NCBI GenBank assembly: GCA_050261675.1
Contig: JBLNDO010000075.1
Span: 1-19,835, forward strand
Reading direction: 5' to 3'
Length of the DNA: 19,835 nt
Source of the DNA: DASUBN01 sp050261675
Lineage (GTDB): Bacteria > Pseudomonadota > Gammaproteobacteria > Natronospirales > REEB76
This document shows, piece after piece, positions 15,019 to 19,835 of the stretch. The translations under genes were made by a program, and so were the position numbers. The notes under the pieces are model-generated. The model saw nothing but the letters and a program-made list of their open reading frames with translations, had not been told where the DNA came from and made no database searches. The first letter of the stretch is position 1, and the number at the start of each line of letters is the position of its first letter.

Positions 15019-15046
15019 TTTACATATCGATATTCATAGATATTTA
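15019..15046 (+). promoter_or_regulatory. Promoter and second ArsR operator for the OYE operon
   Basis: ATATCGA (15024-15030), N6 and TAGATAT (15037-15043) reproduce the 7-6-7 inverted repeat of the arsR promoter with one mismatch. By the same geometry the -35 is TTTACA (15019-15024) and the -10 TATTTA (15041-15046), a weaker promoter, with a start near 15053 and GGAGA before the ATG at 15073. Confidence 0.72.
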
Positions 15047-15072
15047 GTAATACAGGATAAACGGAGAACCGC

Positions 15073-16173
15073 ATGAATTCACAAGCCTTGCTGACCCCGG
15101 TGAAGCTCGGGGACTACGAACTCAAGAACCGTGTGGTGATGGCGCCCATGACCCGCGACCGGGCGAACAACCCGGACCTCGCGCCGACGGAGTTGCACGC
15201 CGAGTACTACGCACAGCGCGCCTCGGCGGGCCTCATCGTCACCGAGGGCAGCCAGGTCTCGCCCCAGGGCGTGGGCTACATCTACACCCCGGGCATCCAT
15301 TCGCAGGCACAGGTCGAAGGCTGGAAACGGGTCACCGAGGCGGTGCACGCGCGCGGCGGCCGCATCTTCCTGCAGCTCTGGCACGTGGGCGCGGTCTCGC
15401 ATCCGGACTTCCACGGCGGCGCGCTGCCGGTGGCACCTTCGGCGTTCAATCCCGGCGCCAAGGCCTACACTCCCGCCGGCGCGCTCAAGGACTCGGTCAC
15501 GGCCCGGGCCCTCACGACCGCCGAGGTGAAGGCGATCGTGGCGGACTTCGCCCAGGGCGCCCGTAACGCCTTGGCGGCGGGCTTCGACGGCGTGGAGATC
15601 CACGGCGCCAACGGCTACCTCATCGAGCAGTTCCTGCGGGACAGCATCAACCGGCGCACGGACGAGTACGGCGGCGGCATCCCGGACCGCGCCCGCTTCC
15701 TGTTCGAGGTGGTGGAGGCGGTGGTGAAGGCCGTGGGCGCGGGAAAGACCGGAGTGCGCCTCTCGCCCGCCAACACCTGGAATTCGCCACCGGATTCGGA
15801 CAACCGCGCGCTCTACGACCATGTGATCGCGAAGCTCTCGGACTATGGGCTCGCCTACCTGCACCTGCGGGAGCCGGCCGGCGACGTGTCGGCCATTCTC
15901 AACATGGTGCAAGACGTGAGCGGCCATTACCGGAAGGTCTACAAAGGCACGCTCATCATCAACACCGGCTACACCCGGGAGAAGGGCAACGCCGCCATCG
16001 AGGCGGGCAAAACCGACCTCGTGGCCTTCGGCGTGCCGTTCATCGCGAACCCGGACTTGGTGGAGCGTTTCCGGACCAGCGCGCCGCTCGCGCAGGCGGA
16101 TCAGGCGACGTTCTATACGCCGGGCGCCAAGGGTTACACCGATTATCCCGCGTTGCGTTCCGCGGCGGCCTGA
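15073..16173 (+). CDS. nemA: Old-yellow-enzyme family alkene reductase (366 aa)
   Basis: A full-length FMN-dependent (alpha/beta)8 ene-reductase. PMTRDRA carries the flavin-contact Thr (T27), QLWHVG (101-106) is the characteristic strand-3 motif, and VEIHGANGYLIEQFLRD gives the substrate-anion-binding pair H177/N180 and the proton-donor Tyr182. NRRTDEYGG follows as in all classical OYEs. It reduces activated C=C bonds of enals, enones, quinones, maleimides or nitro compounds with NAD(P)H. GGAGA lies seven bases before the ATG. It is the first gene of the operon under the ArsR-type operator; the GST gene follows 44 bases later. The nemA symbol reflects similarity to N-ethylmaleimide reductase; the in vivo substrate is unknown. 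Confidence 0.93.
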   Translation: MNSQALLTPVKLGDYELKNRVVMAPMTRDRANNPDLAPTELHAEYYAQRASAGLIVTEGSQVSPQGVGYIYTPGIHSQAQVEGWKRVTEAVHARGGRIFLQLWHVGAVSHPDFHGGALPVAPSAFNPGAKAYTPAGALKDSVTARALTTAEVKAIVADFAQGARNALAAGFDGVEIHGANGYLIEQFLRDSINRRTDEYGGGIPDRARFLFEVVEAVVKAVGAGKTGVRLSPANTWNSPPDSDNRALYDHVIAKLSDYGLAYLHLREPAGDVSAILNMVQDVSGHYRKVYKGTLIINTGYTREKGNAAIEAGKTDLVAFGVPFIANPDLVERFRTSAPLAQADQATFYTPGAKGYTDYPALRSAAA

Positions 16174-16217
16174 AAGCCCATTTTTTCGAGGAAAACAGTG
16201 CAAACAGGAGTATGACC

Positions 16218-16826
16218 ATGAAACTGTATTTTTCCCCCGGTGCCTGCTCGCTTGCCTCGCACATCGTGCTGCGCGAAGCCGGCGTACCCTTCGATCTGGT
16301 GCGCGTGGACACGGGCGTCCACAAACTCAAGGACGGCACCGACTATTACGGCATCAACCCCAAGGGCTATGTCCCGGCCGTGCAACTGGATGACGGCCAG
16401 TTGCTCACCGAGGGCGCGGCGCTGTTGCAGTACCTCGGCGACCTGAAGCCCGCGGCGAACCTGATCCCCAAGTACGGGACAATGGAACGCTTCCGGGCCA
16501 ACGAGTGGCTGACCTTCGTCAGCAGCGAGATCCACAAGGGATTCAGCCCGCTCTTCAACAAGGACCTGAAGGAGGATGCCAAGGCGGTGCTGCGTGCCAA
16601 GCTGGAGAAGCGGCTGGGTGAGGTGGACAAACACCTCGCCAAGAACGAGTTCCTCATGGGCAAGCAGTTCACCGTGGCGGACGCCTACCTTTACACTGTA
16701 GTGAGCTGGTCCGGCGGGGTCGGTATCGACCTCGGCAAATTCCCGCACCTTTCCGCCTACCGGCAGCGCATCGCGGACCGCCCCGCCGTGCGCGAAGCCC
16801 TGCAGGGCGAGAAGGCCGCGGCCTGA
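16218..16826 (+). CDS. gstA: Beta-class glutathione S-transferase (202 aa)
   Basis: The thioredoxin-like N-terminal domain begins MKLYFSPGACSLASHIVLRE, including the Cys10 typical of bacterial beta-class GSTs. NPKGYVPAVQLDDGQLLTEGAALLQYL contains the cis-Pro and the glutathione gamma-glutamyl-binding E-x-A/S element. The C-terminal helical domain includes the N-capping box FTVADAYLY. It conjugates or transfers glutathione in the cytosol. ATG 16218 is preferred to 16212 because AGGAG is seven bases upstream of the former and only one base from the latter. It is the second gene of the OYE operon, consistent with joint handling of electrophiles. Confidence 0.93.
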   Translation: MKLYFSPGACSLASHIVLREAGVPFDLVRVDTGVHKLKDGTDYYGINPKGYVPAVQLDDGQLLTEGAALLQYLGDLKPAANLIPKYGTMERFRANEWLTFVSSEIHKGFSPLFNKDLKEDAKAVLRAKLEKRLGEVDKHLAKNEFLMGKQFTVADAYLYTVVSWSGGVGIDLGKFPHLSAYRQRIADRPAVREALQGEKAAA

Positions 16827-16832
16827 GTACCT

Positions 16833-16861
16833 CGCCGCCGGTCCGGAAGCCGGCGGCGTTT
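16833..16861 (+). terminator. GC-rich hairpin between gst and doxX
   Basis: CGCCGCCGG (16833-16841) and CCGGCGGCG (16850-16858) form a 9-bp stem, followed only by TTTCC. It may be a partial terminator or an mRNA-stabilising stem that lowers expression of the downstream doxX. No separate promoter is seen before doxX. Confidence 0.45.
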
Positions 16862-16888
16862 CCATCCACCCGACACGGGAGAAACAAC

Positions 16889-17275
16889 ATGAAAGACCTC
16901 GCCTTCCTGGTCGCCCGCGCGCTGCTGGCGGCGATTTTCATCTGGTCCGGCTACAACAAGCTCGTGCACTACGACTACATGCAGGGCTACATGGTGTCCG
17001 TGGGCGTCCCGGGCTGGTCCATGCCCATCCTGATCCTGTGGGAGCTGGGCGGTGGGCTGTTGCTGCTTCTCGGCGCCTATACCCGTCCGGTGGCCTGGGC
17101 CCTGGCGGCGTTCTCGGTGATCTCAGCGCTCATCGCCCACCGTGCATTCGGCGACGTGAACCAGCTCATCCACTTCATGAAGAACATGGGCCTGACCGGC
17201 GGCTACCTGTACGTCGCCTATACCGGGGCGGGGGCCTTGAGCCTGGACGCGAAGCTCAGGCTCAAGTGGGCCTGA
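16889..17275 (+). CDS. DoxX family membrane protein, first paralogue (128 aa)
   Basis: Four predicted membrane helices (about residues 4-20, 46-62, 68-85 and 100-118), with the DoxX-type opening ARALLAAIFIWSGYNKL and the conserved HFMKNMGLTGGYLYV near the end. DoxX/DoxD family proteins are inner-membrane proteins linked in different bacteria to thiosulfate or quinone redox and to oxidative-stress resistance; the exact reaction here is unknown. GGGAGAAA precedes the ATG. It follows the GST gene by 62 bases with an intervening hairpin and is ended by a strong terminator, so it is probably the last gene of the ArsR-controlled operon. Confidence 0.87.
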   Translation: MKDLAFLVARALLAAIFIWSGYNKLVHYDYMQGYMVSVGVPGWSMPILILWELGGGLLLLLGAYTRPVAWALAAFSVISALIAHRAFGDVNQLIHFMKNMGLTGGYLYVAYTGAGALSLDAKLRLKWA

Positions 17276-17295
17276 TTCCATCCTGACCACGACGA

Positions 17296-17321
17296 AGAGG
17301 GGCCGCGAGGCCCCTCTCTTT
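17296..17321 (+). terminator. Rho-independent terminator of the OYE-GST-DoxX operon
   Basis: AGAGGGGCC (17296-17304) and GGCCCCTCT (17309-17317) form a 9-bp stem with a GCGA loop followed by CTTTT, 20 bases after the doxX stop. Confidence 0.85.
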
Positions 17322-17363
17322 TGGGGCGGGAGGGGCGGCGCCGGGCCCCGGCTTGAAGTAAGC

Positions 17364-17397
17364 TATGGGCCGGCCGCGCCCGGGGGGACGGCCCATA
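17364..17397. repeat. 9-bp inverted repeat upstream of the second doxX gene
   Basis: TATGGGCCG (17364-17372) and CGGCCCATA (17389-17397) are exact reverse complements with a 16-base spacer. The 34-bp element ends 24 bases before the ATG and just before a GATAAT -10-like hexamer (17403-17408). It could be an operator or a leader hairpin. Confidence 0.55.
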
Positions 17398-17421
17398 CCA
17401 CCGATAATCGGGAGATTGATC

Positions 17422-17832
17422 ATGCAGAATTCGACCATGCAGAACCTGCTGATGCTGGTTGGCCGCATCGTGCTGTCGGCCATGATGTTCTGGAGCGGCT
17501 TCGGTCACCTCATGAGCTATGCCAGCATCCACAACTACATCGCCGACTGGAGCGTCCCGGGCTTCATCAAGCCGATACTGATCCTCTGGGAGGTGGGCGC
17601 CGGCCTGTTGCTGCTCACGGGCGCCTATACCCGTGCCGCGGCCACCGCGCTCGTGGTGTTCTGCGTGCTGGCTGGTTTCCTGCAGCATGTCCATGAAGGC
17701 AGCGATCTCGAAACCCTCGAACTGATCGATTTCATGAAGAACATGGCCCTGACGGGCGGCTTCCTGTACGTGATTGCCACCGGCGGCGGCGACTGGAGCC
17801 TGGGCAAGAAGTACAACCTCAAATGGAGCTGA
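17422..17832 (+). CDS. DoxX family membrane protein, second paralogue (136 aa)
   Basis: Paralogous to the protein at 16889-17275: same length class, the WSG(F/Y) motif after the first helix, a VPG...PILILWE(V/L)G(A/G)GLLLL(T/L)GAYTR core, and the FMKNMALTGGFLYV C-terminal signature. Four membrane helices (about 8-25, 54-70, 74-92 and 108-124). The loop before the last helix is longer and carries HVHEGSDLETLELIDF. ATG 17422 has GGGAG seven bases upstream; the in-frame extension to 17365 is not needed. It has its own leader and terminator, so it is a separate unit from the first paralogue and not obviously under the ArsR-type operator. Confidence 0.87.
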   Translation: MQNSTMQNLLMLVGRIVLSAMMFWSGFGHLMSYASIHNYIADWSVPGFIKPILILWEVGAGLLLLTGAYTRAAATALVVFCVLAGFLQHVHEGSDLETLELIDFMKNMALTGGFLYVIATGGGDWSLGKKYNLKWS

Positions 17833-17862
17833 ACGCACCGGCCTGAGGCCGGTTCGAGACCT

Positions 17863-17895
17863 GGAAGCCCGGCCACGCGCCGGGCTTCCGTTTTT
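17863..17895 (+). terminator. Rho-independent terminator after the second doxX gene
   Basis: GGAAGCCCGG (17863-17872) and CCGGGCTTCC (17880-17889) form a perfect 10-bp stem with a 7-base loop, then G and TTTTT. Confidence 0.92.
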
Positions 17896-17901
17896 ATGGG
17901 C

Positions 17902-17944
17902 TTGATCCACGTCAATGTGGACGCCGTCGCCGTCGGGCTATAAA
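17902..17944 (+). promoter_or_regulatory. FNR/ANR-type box and promoter of the hemerythrin gene
   Basis: TTGATCCACGTCAA (17902-17915) matches the FNR consensus TTGAT-N4-ATCAA at nine of ten positions. TATAAA (17939-17944) is the -10. A start at 17950 puts the centre of the box at -41.5, the class II activator position. The ATG at 17952 would then be preceded by only about two transcribed bases. Confidence 0.72.
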
Positions 17945-17951
17945 AGGGCCC

Positions 17952-18536
17952 ATGGGAACGAAACAGAAGGTCCCCTTATCCAACTCGTTCGTGCACAAAC
18001 TGCTGCGCGAACACGGCACCCTGCGCCGGGTCCTGGGGCTCATACAGGAACAAGTCCACCGGATCGAGCAAGGCGAGGTCCCCGACATGGCGCTGTTCGG
18101 CAATGCCTTGTACTACCTGCGCAAGTTCCCGAGCGTGTTCCACCACCCCCTGGAGGACGCCCTGTTCGACCGGCTGCTGCCCAAGGCTTCCCACCTGAAG
18201 CCGGAAATCGACTCGCTGCGCGAACAGCACCGCGAAATCTACGAGCTCGAGAACTGGCTTTCGGAGACGGCGCTCGAGGCGGCGAAATTAGGCCCCGCCG
18301 CCTACCCCCGCTTGGTGGAATTCGCGCGGCGTTACTTGGTCCTGCAGTGGCAGCATGGCGAAACGGAAGAGCAGGTGATTTTCCCGGCGGCGCTGAAGGC
18401 CTTGGGCCCTGCGGACTGGCTCGCCCTCGGGACGCGCATGGCGGAGGCCAGCGACCCGCTGGCCGGCGGGCCGGTGCCGGAGCGCTTCCGCCGGCTTTAC
18501 GACTATCTCGAACACAAGGCGAAACCCGCCGCCTGA
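17952..18536 (+). CDS. Hemerythrin HHE-domain protein (194 aa)
   Basis: A four-helix hemerythrin-like domain with likely iron ligands in conserved positions: REHGTL (H21), FHHPLEDALF (H64/H65 and E68), EQHREIYELE (H93), and QWQHGETEEQVIFPAA (H135 and E139). Such proteins hold a non-haem diiron centre and act in oxygen binding, NO or peroxide sensing, or iron-sulfur cluster repair; the domain here is close to the DUF/HHE stand-alone type. No signal peptide, so cytosolic. The ATG has no properly spaced Shine-Dalgarno sequence (AGGG only three bases away) because the promoter abuts it. The FNR-type box upstream suggests induction under low oxygen or by NO, which fits a diiron protein. Confidence 0.88.
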   Translation: MGTKQKVPLSNSFVHKLLREHGTLRRVLGLIQEQVHRIEQGEVPDMALFGNALYYLRKFPSVFHHPLEDALFDRLLPKASHLKPEIDSLREQHREIYELENWLSETALEAAKLGPAAYPRLVEFARRYLVLQWQHGETEEQVIFPAALKALGPADWLALGTRMAEASDPLAGGPVPERFRRLYDYLEHKAKPAA

Positions 18537-18632
18537 CTCGGCACCTCGTAGCGAGGCTTGTGCGTAATAAATGCGTCTATATTAAGGTCTGGTGCGTATC
18601 CCACTCAGACGATGCGCTTCCAGGAGCCCGTC
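18537..18632 (+). other. Intergenic region between hemerythrin and msrA genes
   Basis: Contains a short CCTCG-TAG-CGAGG stem near 18544-18556 without a T-run, and a TATATT hexamer (18578-18583) that may be the msrA -10; the nearest TTGTGC is only 14 bases upstream of it, so the promoter is uncertain. Confidence 0.3.
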
Positions 18633-19301
18633 ATGTTTTCCGCCAGCCGCAAGACCCAGATGATCGCCGCCGCCCAGGCCCTGCCGGGCCGTTCCACACC
18701 TCTCCAGGTGCCGGAACGGCATTTCGTGAATGGCCGCCCGCTCAAGGGGCCATTCCCCGCGGGATTCGAGCAGGCAGTGTTCGGCCTGGGTTGCTTCTGG
18801 GGCGCGGAGCGCAAGTTCTGGAAGATGCCGGGCGTCTACGTGACGGCCGTCGGCTACGCCGGCGGCTACACACCCAACCCCAGTTATGAGGAGGTTTGCT
18901 CGGGGCGTACCGGCCACGCGGAAGTGGTGTTGGTGGCGTATGACCCGAAGCAGGTCTCCTACAAGCAGCTGCTGAAAGTGTTCTGGGAAGCCCACGATCC
19001 CACCCAGGGGATGCGCCAGGGCAACGACGTGGGCACGCAATACCGTTCGGCCATCTACGCTTACGGCGAGGAGCAACTGGCCGCGGCGCGGGATTCGCTG
19101 GAGGACTACCAGCACGCGTTGCAGGCGGCGGGTTATGCGCCCATCACCACCGAGATCGCGGCCGCCCCCGAGTTTTTCTACGCCGAGGACTACCACCAGC
19201 AGTACCTGCTCGCCCTAGCTCCGCAACCGGCGCCCGGGAACTTGAGCTCGTCGACGCGGCCGACGAGCGCATGTGGCAAGAAGGACGTTGAAGGAAGTCC
19301 G
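18633..19301 (+). CDS. msrA: Peptide methionine sulfoxide reductase MsrA, C-terminus replaced, no own stop
   Basis: ATG 18633 with AGGAG six bases upstream. The catalytic GCFWGAER (Cys54), GYAGGYTPNPSYEEVCSGRTGHAE, FWEAHDPTQGMRQGNDVGTQYRSAIY and FFYAEDYHQQYL are all intact, so the core reduces methionine-S-sulfoxide. After HQQYL (codons to about 19208) MsrA homology stops abruptly. The expected K-N-P-x-GYC tail bearing the resolving cysteine is missing and is replaced by about 30 unrelated residues (LALAPQPAPGNLSSSTR, then ACGKKDVEGSP). No stop codon occurs; the frame runs straight into the fumarylacetoacetase and to the window end. The end given here is the last codon before that gene's ATG. 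This is a rearranged or chimeric gene, not a normal one. Confidence 0.8.
19208..19301 (+). other. Junction segment with the tail of a foreign reading frame
   Basis: In the frame one base behind that of msrA, the DNA from about 19220 encodes SATGARELELVDAADERM then WQEGR and a TGA (19289-19291). AGGAAG (19292-19297) and the fumarylacetoacetase ATG (19302) follow. This has the layout of the end of one gene followed by the ribosome binding site of the next, and it is unrelated to msrA. The break therefore lies between about 19208 and 19225. The protein tail is not recognised. Confidence 0.6.
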
Positions 19302-19835
19302 ATGCATTTGAACGAAACACACCGCGCCGAACTGCGAAGCTGGGTCGAAAGCGCCAATGACCCGGAAACTGACTTTCCGATCCAGAATCTGCCATACGGC
19401 GTATTCCGGCGCGGTCGCGAGACGGAGCGCGTCGGGATCGCCATCGGCGAACAGATCCTGGATCTGTCGGCCGCTCTCAACGCCGGCCTGCTGGAGGGGC
19501 CGGCGGCAGCGGCGGCCAAGCTCGCCGCAGGCACGACACTGAACGCACTCATGGCGGCAGAGCCGGAACTGCACACTGCGCTGCGCCGACAGGTGTCGCG
19601 GATCCTCGCTGCCGACAATCCCGCGCGCGCCGGGATCACAGCACATGCGGAGACTTTGCTGGTGCCGATGGCCGAGGCGCAGCTGGTGTTGCCGGTGGCC
19701 GTCGGAAACTTCACCGATTTCCTGACCTCGATCTATCACACCGAACGCGGCGGCCGCCTGACGCGGCCGGACAACCCGGTGCCGCCAGCCTTCCGCCATC
19801 TGCCCATCGCGTATAACAGCCGGGCCACGTCGGTT
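19302..19835 (+). CDS. fahA: Fumarylacetoacetase, N-terminal part (runs off the window)
   Basis: 178 codons to the window edge. The N-terminal SH3-like domain begins MHLNETHRAELRSWVESAND and contains DFPIQNLPYGVFRR and VGIAIGEQILDLSAAL. The catalytic domain begins VGNFTDFLTSIYHTERGGRLTRPDNP. By comparison with mammalian FAH, the metal ligand D139, the catalytic base H146, R155 and Y171 are all in place; the usual YHGRASS reads YNSRATS. The enzyme cleaves fumarylacetoacetate to fumarate and acetoacetate in tyrosine/phenylalanine degradation. AGGAAG precedes the ATG, so it would be translated on its own as well as being in frame with msrA. More A/T-ending codons (GAA, ACA, GCA, CGA, TTG) than in the genes to its left suggest a different origin. 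Confidence 0.85.
   Translation, partial: MHLNETHRAELRSWVESANDPETDFPIQNLPYGVFRRGRETERVGIAIGEQILDLSAALNAGLLEGPAAAAAKLAAGTTLNALMAAEPELHTALRRQVSRILAADNPARAGITAHAETLLVPMAEAQLVLPVAVGNFTDFLTSIYHTERGGRLTRPDNPVPPAFRHLPIAYNSRATSV

Noticed and set aside
15079..16203. A 374-aa minus-strand frame opposite the OYE gene, and similar long antisense frames opposite the cyclase (4278-5738) and the amidohydrolase (8467-9285).
   Set aside because: They mirror the codon periodicity of strongly supported genes, are rich in Arg/His/Ala/Val and show no motifs.
17906..17921. TCCAC-N6-GTGGA inverted repeat overlapping the FNR-type box, considered as a separate operator.
   Set aside because: Short arms that partly coincide with the better-supported TTGAT-N4-GTCAA element; no second copy in the window.
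19233..19256. Closely spaced SmaI, SacI and SalI recognition sequences in the junction, resembling a vector polylinker.
   Set aside because: The segment also reads as a natural-looking coding tail (ARELELVDAADERM) leading to a stop and ribosome binding site, and such sites are common in GC-rich DNA; no other vector sequence is present.

Overview
The window looks like chromosomal DNA of a GC-rich gammaproteobacterium. The placement rests on TrxC with its zinc-binding N-terminus, a GreB-type factor, a MAPEG protein, an OYE/beta-class GST pair and a perfect-spacing FNR/ANR-type box. It may be a Nevskiales/Xanthomonadales-like lineage, but nothing visible fixes the order. There are no rRNA, tRNA, CRISPR, transposase or phage genes. 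Codon use is uniform until the last ~600 bases.

Layout. 1-3.5 kb (minus strand): a 67-aa membrane protein, a 550-aa exported protein of no recognised family, a single-domain PilZ protein and a lipoprotein. 3.6-4.2 kb (plus): an ankyrin-repeat protein divergent from the lipoprotein. 4.2-7.5 kb (minus): a soluble class III adenylate cyclase with a Cys-rich N-terminal region, a MAPEG membrane protein, a CorA-type divalent-cation channel and a small conserved protein. 7.6-10.0 kb (plus): two small Cys-containing proteins and an exported amidohydrolase of the N-acyl-D-amino-acid deacylase family. 10.0-11.9 kb (minus): TrxC, a small protein with an ETFPASDP motif, GreB and a DUF998-like membrane protein. 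11.9-12.5 kb (plus): an HExxH putative metalloprotein. 12.5-14.5 kb (minus): ECF sigma factor, membrane anti-sigma-like protein and exported DUF4097 protein, joined by two 4-base ATGA overlaps.

The regulatory highlight is 14.6-17.3 kb. A small ArsR-type repressor with two cysteines has a near-consensus promoter (TTGACA-N16-TATAAT) whose spacer and -10 box are covered by a 20-bp inverted repeat, ATATCGA-N6-TCGATAT. The same 7-6-7 element, with one mismatch, lies just upstream of the next operon: old-yellow-enzyme alkene reductase, glutathione S-transferase and DoxX membrane protein. Together these look like an electrophile/quinone detoxification module with its own autoregulated repressor. A second DoxX paralogue follows a terminator as its own unit. 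Next comes a hemerythrin-like protein whose promoter has an FNR-type box centred at about -41.5 and almost no 5' leader, which implies oxygen- or NO-dependent control.

The right edge is anomalous. A methionine sulfoxide reductase A gene loses its usual C-terminus near 19214 and reads in frame, without a stop, into the N-terminal half of a fumarylacetoacetase that has its own ribosome binding site and is preceded by the tail of another reading frame. This is a rearrangement or an assembly chimera rather than a designed fusion.
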